Source: Pelodictyon luteolum DSM 273 (GTDB lineage: Bacteria > Bacteroidota > Chlorobiia > Chlorobiales > Chlorobiaceae). From it: a DNA stretch of 64,000 bases. Within the stretch, counting starts at the first letter, position 1, and every line of letters begins with the position of its first letter. Under the pieces are notes generated by a model, which worked only from the letters and a program-made list of their open reading frames with translations, did no database searches and was not told the origin of the DNA. The stretch is from assembly GCF_000012485.1 (NCBI RefSeq), contig NC_007512.1:187001-251000 (forward strand), given 5' to 3'. Of this stretch, positions 48,977-57,718 are shown in pieces. Position numbers and translations under genes: made by a program.

Positions 48977-49981
48977 ATGCCATCTACCCCAGGTACCGGT
49001 TTCATCAACAAAATCAAGGCGCACCTTGAACTGCTCGACCCCGTCACCTGGATCAGCGTTTTTCCCGGACTCGCCTGCGGTGCTATGGCTTCCGGAGCCA
49101 TGCAGGCGACGCCGCATGATTATCTGGTGCTGTTCGCCGTGTTTCTCATGTACGGGCCGCTTGGCACCGGGTTCAGCCAGTCGGTGAACGATTATTTCGA
49201 TCTGGAGCTCGACAGGGTCAACGAACCCACCCGTCCCATTCCTTCAGGCCGCCTGACAAAACAAGAGGCGCTTCTCAACTGCATCATCGTCGTCCTGCTC
49301 GCTATGGGGCTCGGCATCTGGCTCGGCATTGACACCGGCGGAATGCGCGGCATGGTCATCACAACCATGATTTTTTCTGCGCTCTTCGTTGCCTACATCT
49401 ACTCTGCTCCGCCATTCAAGCTGAAAAAGAACATTTTTGCCTCCGCCCCCGGCGTCGGCTTCTCCTATGGGTTCGTCACGTTCCTTTCCGGCAATGCGCT
49501 TTTCAGCGATATCCGTCCGGAGGTAGTGTGGCTTGCAGCCCTGAACTTCTTCATGGCCATAGCGCTCATCATCATGAACGACTTCAAGTCTGTCGAGGGT
49601 GATCGGGAAGGCGGCATGAAATCCTTGACCGTCATGATCGGTGCGAAGAACACCTTCATTGTCGCATTCGCCATCATCGACATGGTATTTGCCGTGCTGG
49701 TCTGGCTTGCCTGGAGCTGGGGCTTCATGGTGCCGATGGCCCTTGTGGTTCTGGGCCTCGTGCTCAATATCGTGATCCAGATCCAGCTGCTCGCCGATCC
49801 GAAGGGCGGCGTGTCGTTCCTCAAGGGGACGGTGGAGGACGGATTCGGCAATGCGATCGGCAAGAGCGATGTGCAGGAGCACAACACCTTTCTGCGTTTT
49901 CAGGTGGCCAACAACGTCCTTTTTCTCGTCAACAACCTTGTGCTTGCCGCCATGATCGGCATCAGGTACATGCCGTCCTAG
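48977..49981 (+). CDS. bchK: (Bacterio)chlorophyll synthase, probably bacteriochlorophyll c synthase
   Basis: A 334-residue UbiA-family prenyltransferase that esterifies (bacterio)chlorophyllide with a prenyl diphosphate. The first Asp-rich motif is NDYFDLELDRVNEPTRPIPS; the second region includes NDFKSVEGDREGGMKSL. About eight hydrophobic helices follow. Green sulfur bacteria have three such paralogues (BchG, ChlG, BchK). I assign BchK, which adds farnesol to BChl c, from its length and its position beside miaB, hisG and a GT2 gene, as I recall in C. tepidum. BchG or ChlG cannot be excluded from sequence alone. Confidence 0.72.
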   Translation: MPSTPGTGFINKIKAHLELLDPVTWISVFPGLACGAMASGAMQATPHDYLVLFAVFLMYGPLGTGFSQSVNDYFDLELDRVNEPTRPIPSGRLTKQEALLNCIIVVLLAMGLGIWLGIDTGGMRGMVITTMIFSALFVAYIYSAPPFKLKKNIFASAPGVGFSYGFVTFLSGNALFSDIRPEVVWLAALNFFMAIALIIMNDFKSVEGDREGGMKSLTVMIGAKNTFIVAFAIIDMVFAVLVWLAWSWGFMVPMALVVLGLVLNIVIQIQLLADPKGGVSFLKGTVEDGFGNAIGKSDVQEHNTFLRFQVANNVLFLVNNLVLAAMIGIRYMPS

Positions 49982-50031
49982 GTCTTTTTATGCGGGCCGT
50001 CCGGTCCGCTGAAACCTAACCCCTCACAGCC

Positions 50032-50715
50032 ATGGATACACTTCAGCATAATGCGCTCGTCGCACTGTTGACTTTTGTTTATGTCTTCAGTGTTCCGCCG
50101 CTCATGGACTTTTTCGTCTCCCGTCACGGCCTGCCCCGCGACATCAGCCGAAAGATCACCCACATCTCTGCAGGCTCCGTCATCATTTTCCTGCCGCTTT
50201 TCCAGGACGGTGACTGGACACAGTACCTCAATGTGTCCATCTTTGTCGTCTGGGCCATCCTGCTCGTGCAGAAAGGGCTGTTTGCGGCCGAGGACGACCA
50301 GGCAGTGAAAACCATGACCCGCACGGGCGACCGCCGGGAACTGCTCCGCGGCACCCTCTATTTCGTGGTCGTCGCCACACTCTGCGGCACCCTTTACTAC
50401 AAACAGTTCGAAGGTGTGCTCGCCATGGCGGTGCTTGGATGGGGCGACGGCCTTGCACCCATCATCGGCACGCGATTCGGTAGACTCAAATATCATGTAC
50501 TGAGCCCCAAGAGTGTCGAGGGAAGCCTTGCCTTTTTTGCTGGCAGCGTGGCAGCCGGTCTCTTCTTCGTCAACCTCATCGTACCCGAGGCCTATGATCC
50601 TGCAAAGATCGTGCTCATCTCCTTTATTGCCACGGTGGTCGAGGGGGTATGCCCGAGGGAAGTCGACAACATCGCAATTCCCGTTGCCGTCATCGCCGCT
50701 GCGAGCTTCCTGTAG
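50032..50715 (+). CDS. Phytol/farnesol-kinase-like membrane protein (VTE5/dolichol kinase family)
   Basis: A 227-residue polytopic protein with about seven hydrophobic segments. Family landmarks are RKITHISAGSVIIF, GWGDGLAPIIGTRFGR and SPKSVEGSLAFF, as in phytol kinase VTE5 and dolichol kinase-like CTP-dependent kinases. It starts 50 bases after the chlorophyll synthase and is likely co-transcribed. This context suggests salvage of the esterifying alcohol (farnesol or phytol) into a prenyl phosphate, but a phosphatidate cytidylyltransferase role in membrane lipids is a possible alternative. Confidence 0.75.
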   Translation: MDTLQHNALVALLTFVYVFSVPPLMDFFVSRHGLPRDISRKITHISAGSVIIFLPLFQDGDWTQYLNVSIFVVWAILLVQKGLFAAEDDQAVKTMTRTGDRRELLRGTLYFVVVATLCGTLYYKQFEGVLAMAVLGWGDGLAPIIGTRFGRLKYHVLSPKSVEGSLAFFAGSVAAGLFFVNLIVPEAYDPAKIVLISFIATVVEGVCPREVDNIAIPVAVIAAASFL

Positions 50716-50723
50716 GGCCGGCA

Positions 50724-51467
50724 ATGGAGAATGAGTCAATGCGGGTGCTGTATTTCATCAGCGACATCCATCTCGGACTGCAGGAGGAGCCGGAAGAACG
50801 CCGCAAGCTCGAAGCGCTCTCCAGACTTTTTGCTGAAATCCGCAGGACGGGGGGGGCGCTCTACATGCTCGGCGACGTTTTCGACTACTGGATGGAGTAC
50901 CGGCATGTCGTGCCAAAGGGATTTACCGGTTTTTTTTGTTTATTGTCAGGGCTTGTTCAGGCGGGCGTCGAAGTCACCTATCTTGCGGGGAACCATGATT
51001 TCCACCTCGGTACGTTTTTTGACCGTGAGCTCGGGGTGAAGACACGCTACGGCACCTACCAGTTCGATGCCGATGGACGGCACTTCACCGTCGCTCACGG
51101 GGACGGTCTAGGAGAGGGGGACCTCGGCTACCGGCTCTTTGCGAAGTTTATCCGAAACCCCTTCAATCTCGGCCTCCTGACCGGATTCCATCCGGATCTA
51201 GCGACCGGGCTCATGAAGCGGCTTTCACGGCTCTCGAGGAAACACAAGCCTGGAGACAGGGCCATGGAGACGGACCGGCTTCTGGACTATGCCCACGCGC
51301 TCGTCAAAGAACGGAGTATGGATTATTTCCTCTGCGGCCACAACCATGCGGGGGGCGTATACGAGCTCGAGGGCGGTGCCCGCTATGTCAACCTCGGATC
51401 GTGGATCGACGGCCGTTTTCCCTATGCGGTCTATATGGACCGCCTCATGCAGCTTAAGGAACTCTAA
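50724..51467 (+). CDS. UDP-2,3-diacylglucosamine hydrolase-like metallophosphoesterase
   Basis: A 247-residue calcineurin-like enzyme resembling LpxH/LpxG, which cleaves UDP-diacylglucosamine to lipid X in lipid A synthesis. Metal-site motifs are [28 protein letters not shown] and CGHNHAGG. I chose ATG 50724; ATG 50739 (MRVLYFISD) is equally plausible. The ORF overlaps the preceding gene only in its unused upstream part. Confidence 0.85.
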   Translation: MENESMRVLYFISDIHLGLQEEPEERRKLEALSRLFAEIRRTGGALYMLGDVFDYWMEYRHVVPKGFTGFFCLLSGLVQAGVEVTYLAGNHDFHLGTFFDRELGVKTRYGTYQFDADGRHFTVAHGDGLGEGDLGYRLFAKFIRNPFNLGLLTGFHPDLATGLMKRLSRLSRKHKPGDRAMETDRLLDYAHALVKERSMDYFLCGHNHAGGVYELEGGARYVNLGSWIDGRFPYAVYMDRLMQLKEL

Positions 51468-51484
51468 ATTCTAAAACCCAGATC

Positions 51485-52369
51485 ATGACCAATTCGAACA
51501 AGGTGTTGAAACTCGGTCTGCCGAAGGGCAGCCTGCAGGACTCGACCCTCGATCTCTTCGCGCACGCCGGATTCCATTTTTCCGTCCAGAGCCGCTCCTA
51601 TTTCCCCTCGATCGATGACGACGAACTGGAGGCCATCCTCATCCGTGCCCAGGAAATGGCCCACTATGTGCAGCTGGGCGCCTTCGATGTCGGGCTTACC
51701 GGGAAGGACTGGATCATCGAGACCGATGCCGATGTGGTAGAGGTTGCCGATCTGGTCTATTCGAAGGCTTCCATGCGCCCCGTCCGCTGGGTGCTGGCCG
51801 TTCCGGAGAGCTCGCCGGTGAAGACCGTGAAGGATCTCGAGGGCAAGCACATTGCCACCGAGGTGGTGAACATCACGAAAAAATACCTGGCCGCCAACGG
51901 CGTGAACGCTTCGGTCGAATTCAGCTGGGGCGCTACGGAAGTAAAGCCGCCGGATCTTGCCGATGCAATTGTCGAAGTCACCGAAACGGGGTCATCGCTG
52001 AGGGCAAACAAACTGCGGATCGTTGAAACCATCCTTGAGTCGAACACCAAGCTCATCGCCAACCGCCAGTCCTGGGAAGATCCCTGGAAGCGGGAGAAGA
52101 TCGAGAGCATGGCGCTCCTGCTCCAGGGTGCCATCAATGCGCAGGGCAAGGTGGGCTTGAAGATGAACGCACCGAAAAGTGCACTTGAGAAGATCACTTC
52201 GATCATCCCCGCCCTCCGTCAGCCGACCGTCTCGCACCTTGCCAACGACCAGTGGGTCGCCCTTGAGGTGATCGTCACGGAGAAGATCGTCCGCAAGCTC
52301 ATTCCCGAGCTGAAGCGGGCCGGTGCCGAGGGCATCTTCGAGTACGATATCAATAAACTGATCGACTGA
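51485..52369 (+). CDS. hisG: ATP phosphoribosyltransferase, long form
   Basis: Catalyses the first step of histidine synthesis. The 294-residue length shows the long, HisZ-independent form with a C-terminal ACT-like regulatory domain (about 215-290, [17 protein letters not shown] onward). The active-site P-loop-like segment is [17 protein letters not shown]. It is followed by two tandem hairpins, the second a strong terminator. Confidence 0.96.
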   Translation: MTNSNKVLKLGLPKGSLQDSTLDLFAHAGFHFSVQSRSYFPSIDDDELEAILIRAQEMAHYVQLGAFDVGLTGKDWIIETDADVVEVADLVYSKASMRPVRWVLAVPESSPVKTVKDLEGKHIATEVVNITKKYLAANGVNASVEFSWGATEVKPPDLADAIVEVTETGSSLRANKLRIVETILESNTKLIANRQSWEDPWKREKIESMALLLQGAINAQGKVGLKMNAPKSALEKITSIIPALRQPTVSHLANDQWVALEVIVTEKIVRKLIPELKRAGAEGIFEYDINKLID

Positions 52370-52387
52370 CCCTGTCCGGATGGAGCC

Positions 52388-52405
52388 CTCCCCCGTGGGG
52401 GGGAG
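52388..52405 (+). repeat. First hairpin after hisG
   Basis: CTCCCCC (52388-52394) and GGGGGAG (52399-52405) form a 7-bp stem with a GTGG loop. No T-run follows. It lies directly before the main hisG terminator and may protect the 3' end of the mRNA or slow the polymerase. Confidence 0.6.
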
Positions 52406-52431
52406 TACCTGGCATTCCCGATGCAACTGCC

Positions 52432-52457
52432 GGCCGCCCTTCGGGGCGGCCTTTTTT
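52432..52457 (+). terminator. Terminator after hisG
   Basis: A perfect 8-bp stem, GGCCGCCC (52432-52439) and GGGCGGCC (52444-52451), has a TTCG tetraloop and is followed by six T residues. This is the cleanest intrinsic terminator in the window. The next gene starts 11 bases later, so that gene must have a promoter within the hisG end or rely on read-through. Confidence 0.95.
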
Positions 52458-52467
52458 CTGATTCCGC

Positions 52468-53604
52468 ATGCTTCTCTTCTATCAGATACTGGTTCTTCTC
52501 GCTCTCATCATCTTTCTCGCCATCCAGCTGGCGAACCTCCTGGAGCTCCGCCCGCTTCCCCCTGGTGGTCCGGGAGGGGGGAAGGTGTCGGTGCTGGTGC
52601 CCGCACGCAATGAAGAGCGCTCGATAGCGCGCTGTGTCCAATCGCTACTCATGCAGGATTATCCGGATTTTGAGGTCATTGTCCTTGACGACGCCTCCAC
52701 CGATGCCACCCTCTCCATCCTTCAGGCGCTCGAGGCGGAATCGTGCGGCCGGCTTCGGGTGCTGAGGGGTGCGGTGCTTCCCGAAGGCTGGCACGGCAAG
52801 AGCTGGGCCTGCCGGCAGCTGGCGGAGAAAGCCTCAGGTGAGATGCTCCTTTTCACCGATGCCGATACCTTCCACCGCCCTCAGGCGCTCCGGCGTGCCG
52901 TCACGGCTCTGCAGGAAGGCCGCGGGGACATGCTCTCCATTACACCGCGCCAGGAACTCGGTTCGTTCTTTGAACACCTTGTCGTTCCTCTCGTCTATGT
53001 CATTCTGATGAGCTACCTGCCGCTGCGTCTGGTGCGGACCTTGCGGAACCCGGCGTTCTGTTTTGCCAATGGCCAGTTCATTCTCTTTCGACGGGAGTTC
53101 TACTGGAAGGTCAACGGCCACGAGGCTGTCCGTGATGCGCTGGTCGAGGACGTATGGCTCTGCATGGCGGTGAAAAAGGCTGGAGGCCGCGTGCTTTCGT
53201 TCAACGGTACTGATGCCCTGAGCTGCAGGATGTACAGGAACTTCAGGGAGGTCTGGGAGGGGTTCTCCAAAAACGTGTTTGCCGGGCTCGGCAGCAGCAT
53301 CCCGGGCCTTGCGGCCTTCGTGCTGTTTACCGCCGCGTTCCATCTGGCTCCATGGGGGTTTCTCCTCTACGCCCTCTTCGTCGGCGCGTCGGGTCCAGCT
53401 TTGGTGCTGCTGCCCCTCCTGCAGCTGGCTGTAGCTCTCAGCGGAAGGGTGCTCGTCGCTCGCCGCTTCGACCAGCCGACGGCGCTCACGCTTCTCGACC
53501 CCCTTGCCCGTGGACTGCTTCTGGCCATAGCCCTGAACTCTTTGCGCGAGGCCCGGTGGGGGGGCGGTGCGCTCTGGAAGGGAAGGCGGTACCGATTTTC
53601 ATAA
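52468..53604 (+). CDS. Family 2 glycosyltransferase, candidate chlorobactene glycosyltransferase CruC
   Basis: A 378-residue GT2 enzyme with an N-terminal hydrophobic anchor and a cytoplasmic domain. Motifs: VSVLVPARNEERSIARCV, the acidic DDAS, the FTDADTF metal site, and LVEDVWLCMAV with the catalytic-base region, followed by a Trp-rich MYRNFREVWEGFSKN. Several C-terminal hydrophobic helices follow. This layout resembles CrtQ- or HpnB-like glycosyltransferases. Its position near bchK and hisG fits cruC, which in C. tepidum glycosylates OH-chlorobactene, but I infer this from recalled gene order. Confidence 0.7.
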   Translation: MLLFYQILVLLALIIFLAIQLANLLELRPLPPGGPGGGKVSVLVPARNEERSIARCVQSLLMQDYPDFEVIVLDDASTDATLSILQALEAESCGRLRVLRGAVLPEGWHGKSWACRQLAEKASGEMLLFTDADTFHRPQALRRAVTALQEGRGDMLSITPRQELGSFFEHLVVPLVYVILMSYLPLRLVRTLRNPAFCFANGQFILFRREFYWKVNGHEAVRDALVEDVWLCMAVKKAGGRVLSFNGTDALSCRMYRNFREVWEGFSKNVFAGLGSSIPGLAAFVLFTAAFHLAPWGFLLYALFVGASGPALVLLPLLQLAVALSGRVLVARRFDQPTALTLLDPLARGLLLAIALNSLREARWGGGALWKGRRYRFS

Positions 53605-53689
53605 GCGGTGGGACTGGCGTAAGGCGATAAATTTTTTTAAATTGGTCAACAACGGCTTTTCGACAATCAATTCAACAAGGATCTGCCTC

Positions 53690-54649
53690 ATGGGATTTCT
53701 ATCAAAAATATTCGGAAAGAAGGAAGAAGTGCTTGAGCTCCCGAAGGTCCGGGAAGACGCCAATCTCCAGAAGACCCTTGAGGGACACCTCGACAGGGTG
53801 CTCGGCGTGAAGTTCAGCGCCGATGGCAAAACGCTCCTCAGCGGCGGCTTCGACGAGCTGGTGATGCTTTGGGACGTGGAGACCGCCAAGCCGATCTTTA
53901 CCATGAAAGGCCATGAGACCTGGGTTGAGTGCATCGATTACAGCCGCGATGGCCGTCATCTTGCGAGCGGCAGCACCGACAGCACCGTCAGGATCTGGGA
54001 CGCTTCAAACGGCCAGTGCCTGCATGTCTGCAAAGGCCACGACACGGCGGTGCGCATGGTCGCATTCAGCCCCGACGGCAAAACGCTCGCCAGCTGCTCG
54101 CGCGACACCACCATCCGCCTCTGGGACGTTGAGAGCGGTGCATGCAGGAGCGTGCTCAACGGGCACAAGTCCTACATCGAATGCCTCGCTTACAGCCATG
54201 ACGGCCAGAAATTGGTGAGCTGTGGCGAAGAGCCGGTCATCAAGCTCTGGGACGCAGCCTCCGGAAAGAACATTGCCAACTATGAGACCGGCGATACCCT
54301 TTCCCACACCGTTCTCTTCAGTCCCGACGACCGCACGATTGCGCTTGCCGGCCGCAATTCCAAAATCCGGATCCTTGATGCATCGGACGGTTCGCTGATC
54401 CGCGTGCTTGAAGGCCATCATGACGCAGTCCGGGGCCTTGCCTACAGCCCTGACGGCCACTATCTGGCCAGCGTGTCGAACGATGAGTCCCTGAGGCTAT
54501 GGAATACCGCCGACGGCAGGCACCTGCATACCTATCGCGGACATGTGCTGGAGGTTCAGTCGGTCGATATTTCTCCCGACGGCAAGACCATAGCCACGGG
54601 AAGCGATGATCGGAAAATCAAGCTGTGGGCACTCACTGATACGCTTTGA
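53690..54649 (+). CDS. Seven-repeat WD40 protein
   Basis: A 319-residue protein. After a ~28-residue charged N-terminus (MGFLSKIFGKKEEVLELPK) it consists of seven WD40 repeats of about 41 residues. Each has the GH dipeptide (GHLDRVLG, GHETWVEC, GHDTAVRM, GHKSYIEC, one degenerate GDTLSHTV, GHHDAVRG, GHVLEVQS) and SxDG/WD turns. This makes one closed seven-bladed propeller, probably a cytoplasmic protein-protein scaffold. Partner unknown. No signal peptide or extra domain. Confidence 0.9.
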   Translation: MGFLSKIFGKKEEVLELPKVREDANLQKTLEGHLDRVLGVKFSADGKTLLSGGFDELVMLWDVETAKPIFTMKGHETWVECIDYSRDGRHLASGSTDSTVRIWDASNGQCLHVCKGHDTAVRMVAFSPDGKTLASCSRDTTIRLWDVESGACRSVLNGHKSYIECLAYSHDGQKLVSCGEEPVIKLWDAASGKNIANYETGDTLSHTVLFSPDDRTIALAGRNSKIRILDASDGSLIRVLEGHHDAVRGLAYSPDGHYLASVSNDESLRLWNTADGRHLHTYRGHVLEVQSVDISPDGKTIATGSDDRKIKLWALTDTL

Positions 54650-54774
54650 GCGCCAGTATTTCGTGTATTTTCCTGTCCGGAACCCCCCTTTTTAGTGCGT
54701 AAATACGCCAATCTGGGACGCAAACTGCAAAAGGTTCTTTTTGAATCAAGGCGGAGTGCGTACATTAACATTAT

Positions 54775-54819
54775 GGGCGCTGCATGAACGCGCCCGTGGA
54801 AAACGCCGGATTTCCCGGC
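54775..54819 (+). promoter_or_regulatory. Tandem hairpins in the cold-shock gene leader
   Basis: Two stem-loops lie in a row upstream of the cold-shock gene. The first is GGGCGC (54775-54780) with GCGCCC (54790-54795) around a 9-base loop; the second is GCCGG (54805-54809) with CCGGC (54815-54819) around a 5-base loop. The second ends 20 bases before the ATG. TTGAAT (54741-54746) and the AT-rich ATTAAC (54764-54769), 17 bases apart, could be a weak promoter. Confidence 0.5.
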
Positions 54820-54839
54820 AAAAAACAGCAAGAGGACAT

Positions 54840-55049
54840 ATGGACAATCAGGTTGAAGGCACGGTAAAGTGGTTTAACGAGGAAAAAGGGTACGGCTTTA
54901 TCCAGCAGGGCGAGGGCAAGGACGTGTTCGTGCATTACAGCGCCATCAACGGCTCCGGCCGTAAGACGCTTGTCGAAGGACAGAAGGTCTCGATGGAGGT
55001 CACCCAGGGCGAAAAAGGGCTCCAGGCGGCCAACGTCACCCCTCTTTGA
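54840..55049 (+). CDS. Cold-shock domain protein (CspA type)
   Basis: A 69-residue RNA chaperone that melts secondary structure in mRNA. RNP1 is KGYGFI and RNP2 is VFVHYSAI, following [17 protein letters not shown]. The conserved hydrophobic C-terminus [19 protein letters not shown] closes the OB fold. An AGAGGA string lies 5 bases upstream of the ATG at 54840; an upstream frame without support was ignored. A structured leader precedes it. Confidence 0.95.
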   Translation: MDNQVEGTVKWFNEEKGYGFIQQGEGKDVFVHYSAINGSGRKTLVEGQKVSMEVTQGEKGLQAANVTPL

Positions 55050-55223
55050 TACTGCCATTGCGGCAGCAGCAACCCTCAGAGAAAAAATAGATCCCGGACC
55101 GGACGTGGCGCAAGCCGCCGCCCCGGTGTCGGTATGCGCTCCCGGCAGCAGCGGATGGGCGTTCGGCACTGCCGTTTCAGCGGTGGACAACCGGCAGTAA
55201 TGCCACTCTTTCGGGCGACAGAG

Positions 55224-55829
55224 ATGGACATCATTCTTCTCGATATCGGCAATGTGCTGGTCACGGTCGACTTCATGTCGTTCTGCCATGGAGTAGCCGT
55301 AACCGGCCCGACGGTACCCGCAGAGATTTTCCGGAAGTTTTGTTCGGGCCCGATCAAAAACCGTTACGACAAGGGTCTCATCGGCTCCGGGGCATTCCTT
55401 GCGGAACTCGCAGCAGACCCCCTCGTGCGCCCGATGCCCGAAGCGGAGCTTATTGAGCGATGGCAGGGGATATTCTCACCCTTTCCCGGCGCTGATGACG
55501 GTGTTGCGGCCCTTGAGACCCAGGGGCGTATCTGGATCATGAGCGATACCGATCCGCTGCATTTTGCCTCTCTCCACCATGCATTTCCACTGCTGCACGG
55601 CCGTGAACGCTACTACCTTTCCTTTCGGCACGGGTTTCTGAAATCTTCCCCTTCGGCTTTCATCCATGTGCTTGGGGATTCCGGGGTGGACGCAGGGCGC
55701 TGCATCCTTATCGATGACCGGGAGGATAACTGCCGGGCAGCCGGGGAGGCCGGGATCAGGAGCGTGCTCTTTACGTCCTGGCCTCAGGCGCTTGCTGCGT
55801 TGCCGAGCGATGACGGGGGGGCGCCATGA
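55224..55829 (+). CDS. HAD-superfamily hydrolase, YihX-like
   Basis: A 201-residue HAD hydrolase related to alpha-D-glucose-1-phosphate phosphatase YihX. The nucleophile motif reads LLDIGNVLVTVDF, with Asn in place of the usual second Asp, as in the YihX-type FDLGNV motif. Motif II is MSDTD and motif IV is ILIDDREDNCRAA. I chose ATG 55224 (MDIILLD); ATG 55200 would add eight residues. The substrate is unknown. Its stop overlaps the next start by four bases. Confidence 0.8.
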   Translation: MDIILLDIGNVLVTVDFMSFCHGVAVTGPTVPAEIFRKFCSGPIKNRYDKGLIGSGAFLAELAADPLVRPMPEAELIERWQGIFSPFPGADDGVAALETQGRIWIMSDTDPLHFASLHHAFPLLHGRERYYLSFRHGFLKSSPSAFIHVLGDSGVDAGRCILIDDREDNCRAAGEAGIRSVLFTSWPQALAALPSDDGGAP

Positions 55830-56230
55830 GCGGCGTAAGGGTCTCACCCGACGAGGTCGAGCTTCGCTTTATGCGCTCCGGTGGCGCCGGAGGCCAGAAC
55901 GTCAACAAGGTCGAGACGGCGGTCCATCTTTCGTTCGACATTGCAGCCTCATCACTGCCTGAAGCGGTGAAAGAGCGGCTGCTCCTGAGGAGGGACCGGA
56001 GAATATCGCGGGACGGGGTTCTTGTTATCAAGGCCCAGCGGTTCCGTTCACAGGAGAAGAACCGTGAGGATGCGCTCCTGCGTCTGCAGGCGGTGGTTGA
56101 TGGTGCATCGGAAGAACCGGCAAGAAGAAAGGTGACGCGGCGGACGAAAAGTTCAACCGTGCGGCGGCTTGAGGAGAAGGGACGCCATTCGGAAAAGAAG
56201 GCACTGCGCGGGAAGGTCGACAAAGAGTAA
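55826..56230 (+). CDS. arfB: ArfB/YaeJ-type ribosome rescue factor
   Basis: A 134-residue release-factor-like protein. It has the GGQ hydrolysis motif in MRSGGAGGQNVNKVETAV and the following helix domain. A basic C-terminal tail (RRKVTRRTKSSTVRRLEEKG) fits the mRNA channel of stalled ribosomes. ArfB frees ribosomes on non-stop mRNA. It overlaps the HAD gene (ATGA) and converges with the M23 gene six bases away. Confidence 0.9.
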   Translation: MSGVRVSPDEVELRFMRSGGAGGQNVNKVETAVHLSFDIAASSLPEAVKERLLLRRDRRISRDGVLVIKAQRFRSQEKNREDALLRLQAVVDGASEEPARRKVTRRTKSSTVRRLEEKGRHSEKKALRGKVDKE

Positions 56231-56236
56231 CTGCGC

Positions 56237-57586
56237 TTACATGACCGGTTCGCCGGAGCTCTTCGCGGAACCGGCGATGAAGATGGTGCGGTCGTCAAGC
56301 TTGGCTCTCAGCATGTTTACTTCCGCCAGGAAGTTCATCATGTCGACCTTTGCGATAGTTCTGGAAGAGGTGCTCCTGAGTGCTGTAAGCGGATTGATTG
56401 GCTTGCCCCTGTGGATGATGCGGAAGTCGAGATGCGCTCCGGTAGAGTTGCCGGTAGAGCCGACGTAGCCGATTATGTCACCCTGTTTGACCCTCTTGCC
56501 GTAGCGGGTGCCGACGGCATAGCGGCTCAGGTGGAGGTACTGCGAGTGGTCTCCTCCGGAATGCGCAATGGTGACCATGTTGCCGGCTCCGCCCTTTGGC
56601 CCCTTGAATATCACCCTGCCGGCCGCAGTAGCGCGCACCGGAGTGCCGGTTTGAGCCACGAGGTCGACGCCGCCGTGAAAGTGGCGGGTGCGGAAGATCG
56701 GGTGGGTCCTGTATCCGAAGCGGCTCGAAACGCGGCTGTAGCCGCATGGCGCTGCAAAGCGTGCAATGCGTTCGACCGAGTGGCCCCGCTCATCGTAGTA
56801 CCCGTTTTCGCCTTTATTGTTGGTGTAGCTGTAGGCGCTGTACGTGGTGCCCTTGAGGTTGATTTCTACGGCCAGAATCCTGCCGCTGCTTATGAAGTCG
56901 TCCTCAAGCCATTTCTCTTCGAAGAGGACCCTGTAGGTGCTGCCGGGAGGGATGTCACGGCGTAAGTCCACCCGGGATGAGAGCAGTTTCTTCATGCCGG
57001 GCAGAAGGCCCGAACGGCCCAGGCCGGTGAGCGATGCGGAGAGGCTTTTCTCAACGACGCCTTCGAGTGCCACAGTCCGGGTGCTGTACTCCTTCAACTC
57101 CTTCTCAATATGAAACGGGTCGGTTTGGGCTGCGCGGCTGACATGGATGACGGTTGCACGGTCCTGGAAGTACGAGAACCGGAGCAGCCGGCCGGCACTG
57201 TCCTTTTCGGTTTCATACGTTTTGCCGGGCCGCAGGGAGCGGGGTCTGAATATGCCTTTGAGTCCCTGGCTGATGGTGTGGATTTCCGCCGGGGTGACCC
57301 CCTCGGACTGCAGGATGGTGTAGATGGACTGACCGGATCTGATGGTGTTTATCGAGACACAGGTCTCTGGTTCCCGGGATGTCTCGTCGATCTGCACCGT
57401 TTGGCTTTCGCCGGTGACACCGAGTTCATCGACGTAGCTGCCGAAGCCGGGAAGGAGGGTGAGGACGAAAAAGACTATGACGAGTGTTCCGGCAAGGAAC
57501 GGCAGCCAGAATGCAGGGGTTGTATTTTGCTTGAGGTGCGCCAGCTTGGCTGAAACGTTTCGTACTAACTCGTTGAGGAGGTGCAT
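56237..57586 (-). CDS. M23-family metallopeptidase with membrane anchor
   Basis: A 449-residue peptidoglycan endopeptidase-like protein. A membrane helix lies at about 27-46 (FWLPFLAGTLVIVFFVLTLL), followed by a LysM-like OapA part (IRSGQSIYTILQSEGV) and a C-terminal M23 domain. Zinc motif 1 is HGGVD (H-x3-D) and the lytic His is in QYLHLS. The usual HLHF reads GAHLDFR, so the last zinc ligand His is Asp. This variant seems common in Bacteroidetes/Chlorobi, as I recall, so activity is still possible. Confidence 0.88.
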   Translation of the reverse strand: MHLLNELVRNVSAKLAHLKQNTTPAFWLPFLAGTLVIVFFVLTLLPGFGSYVDELGVTGESQTVQIDETSREPETCVSINTIRSGQSIYTILQSEGVTPAEIHTISQGLKGIFRPRSLRPGKTYETEKDSAGRLLRFSYFQDRATVIHVSRAAQTDPFHIEKELKEYSTRTVALEGVVEKSLSASLTGLGRSGLLPGMKKLLSSRVDLRRDIPPGSTYRVLFEEKWLEDDFISSGRILAVEINLKGTTYSAYSYTNNKGENGYYDERGHSVERIARFAAPCGYSRVSSRFGYRTHPIFRTRHFHGGVDLVAQTGTPVRATAAGRVIFKGPKGGAGNMVTIAHSGGDHSQYLHLSRYAVGTRYGKRVKQGDIIGYVGSTGNSTGAHLDFRIIHRGKPINPLTALRSTSSRTIAKVDMMNFLAEVNMLRAKLDDRTIFIAGSAKSSGEPVM

Positions 57587-57718
57587 GGGCTCTCATTGGG
57601 TCACTCGACGCACCAGACGCCGAAAATTTCTGGGGACCTGACAATTTAGTATTTTCTTTCCACTCTTGGAACCCCTTGACCCGGATTAATCCGGCAAACC
57701 CTATCGGGAGCGATAAGG

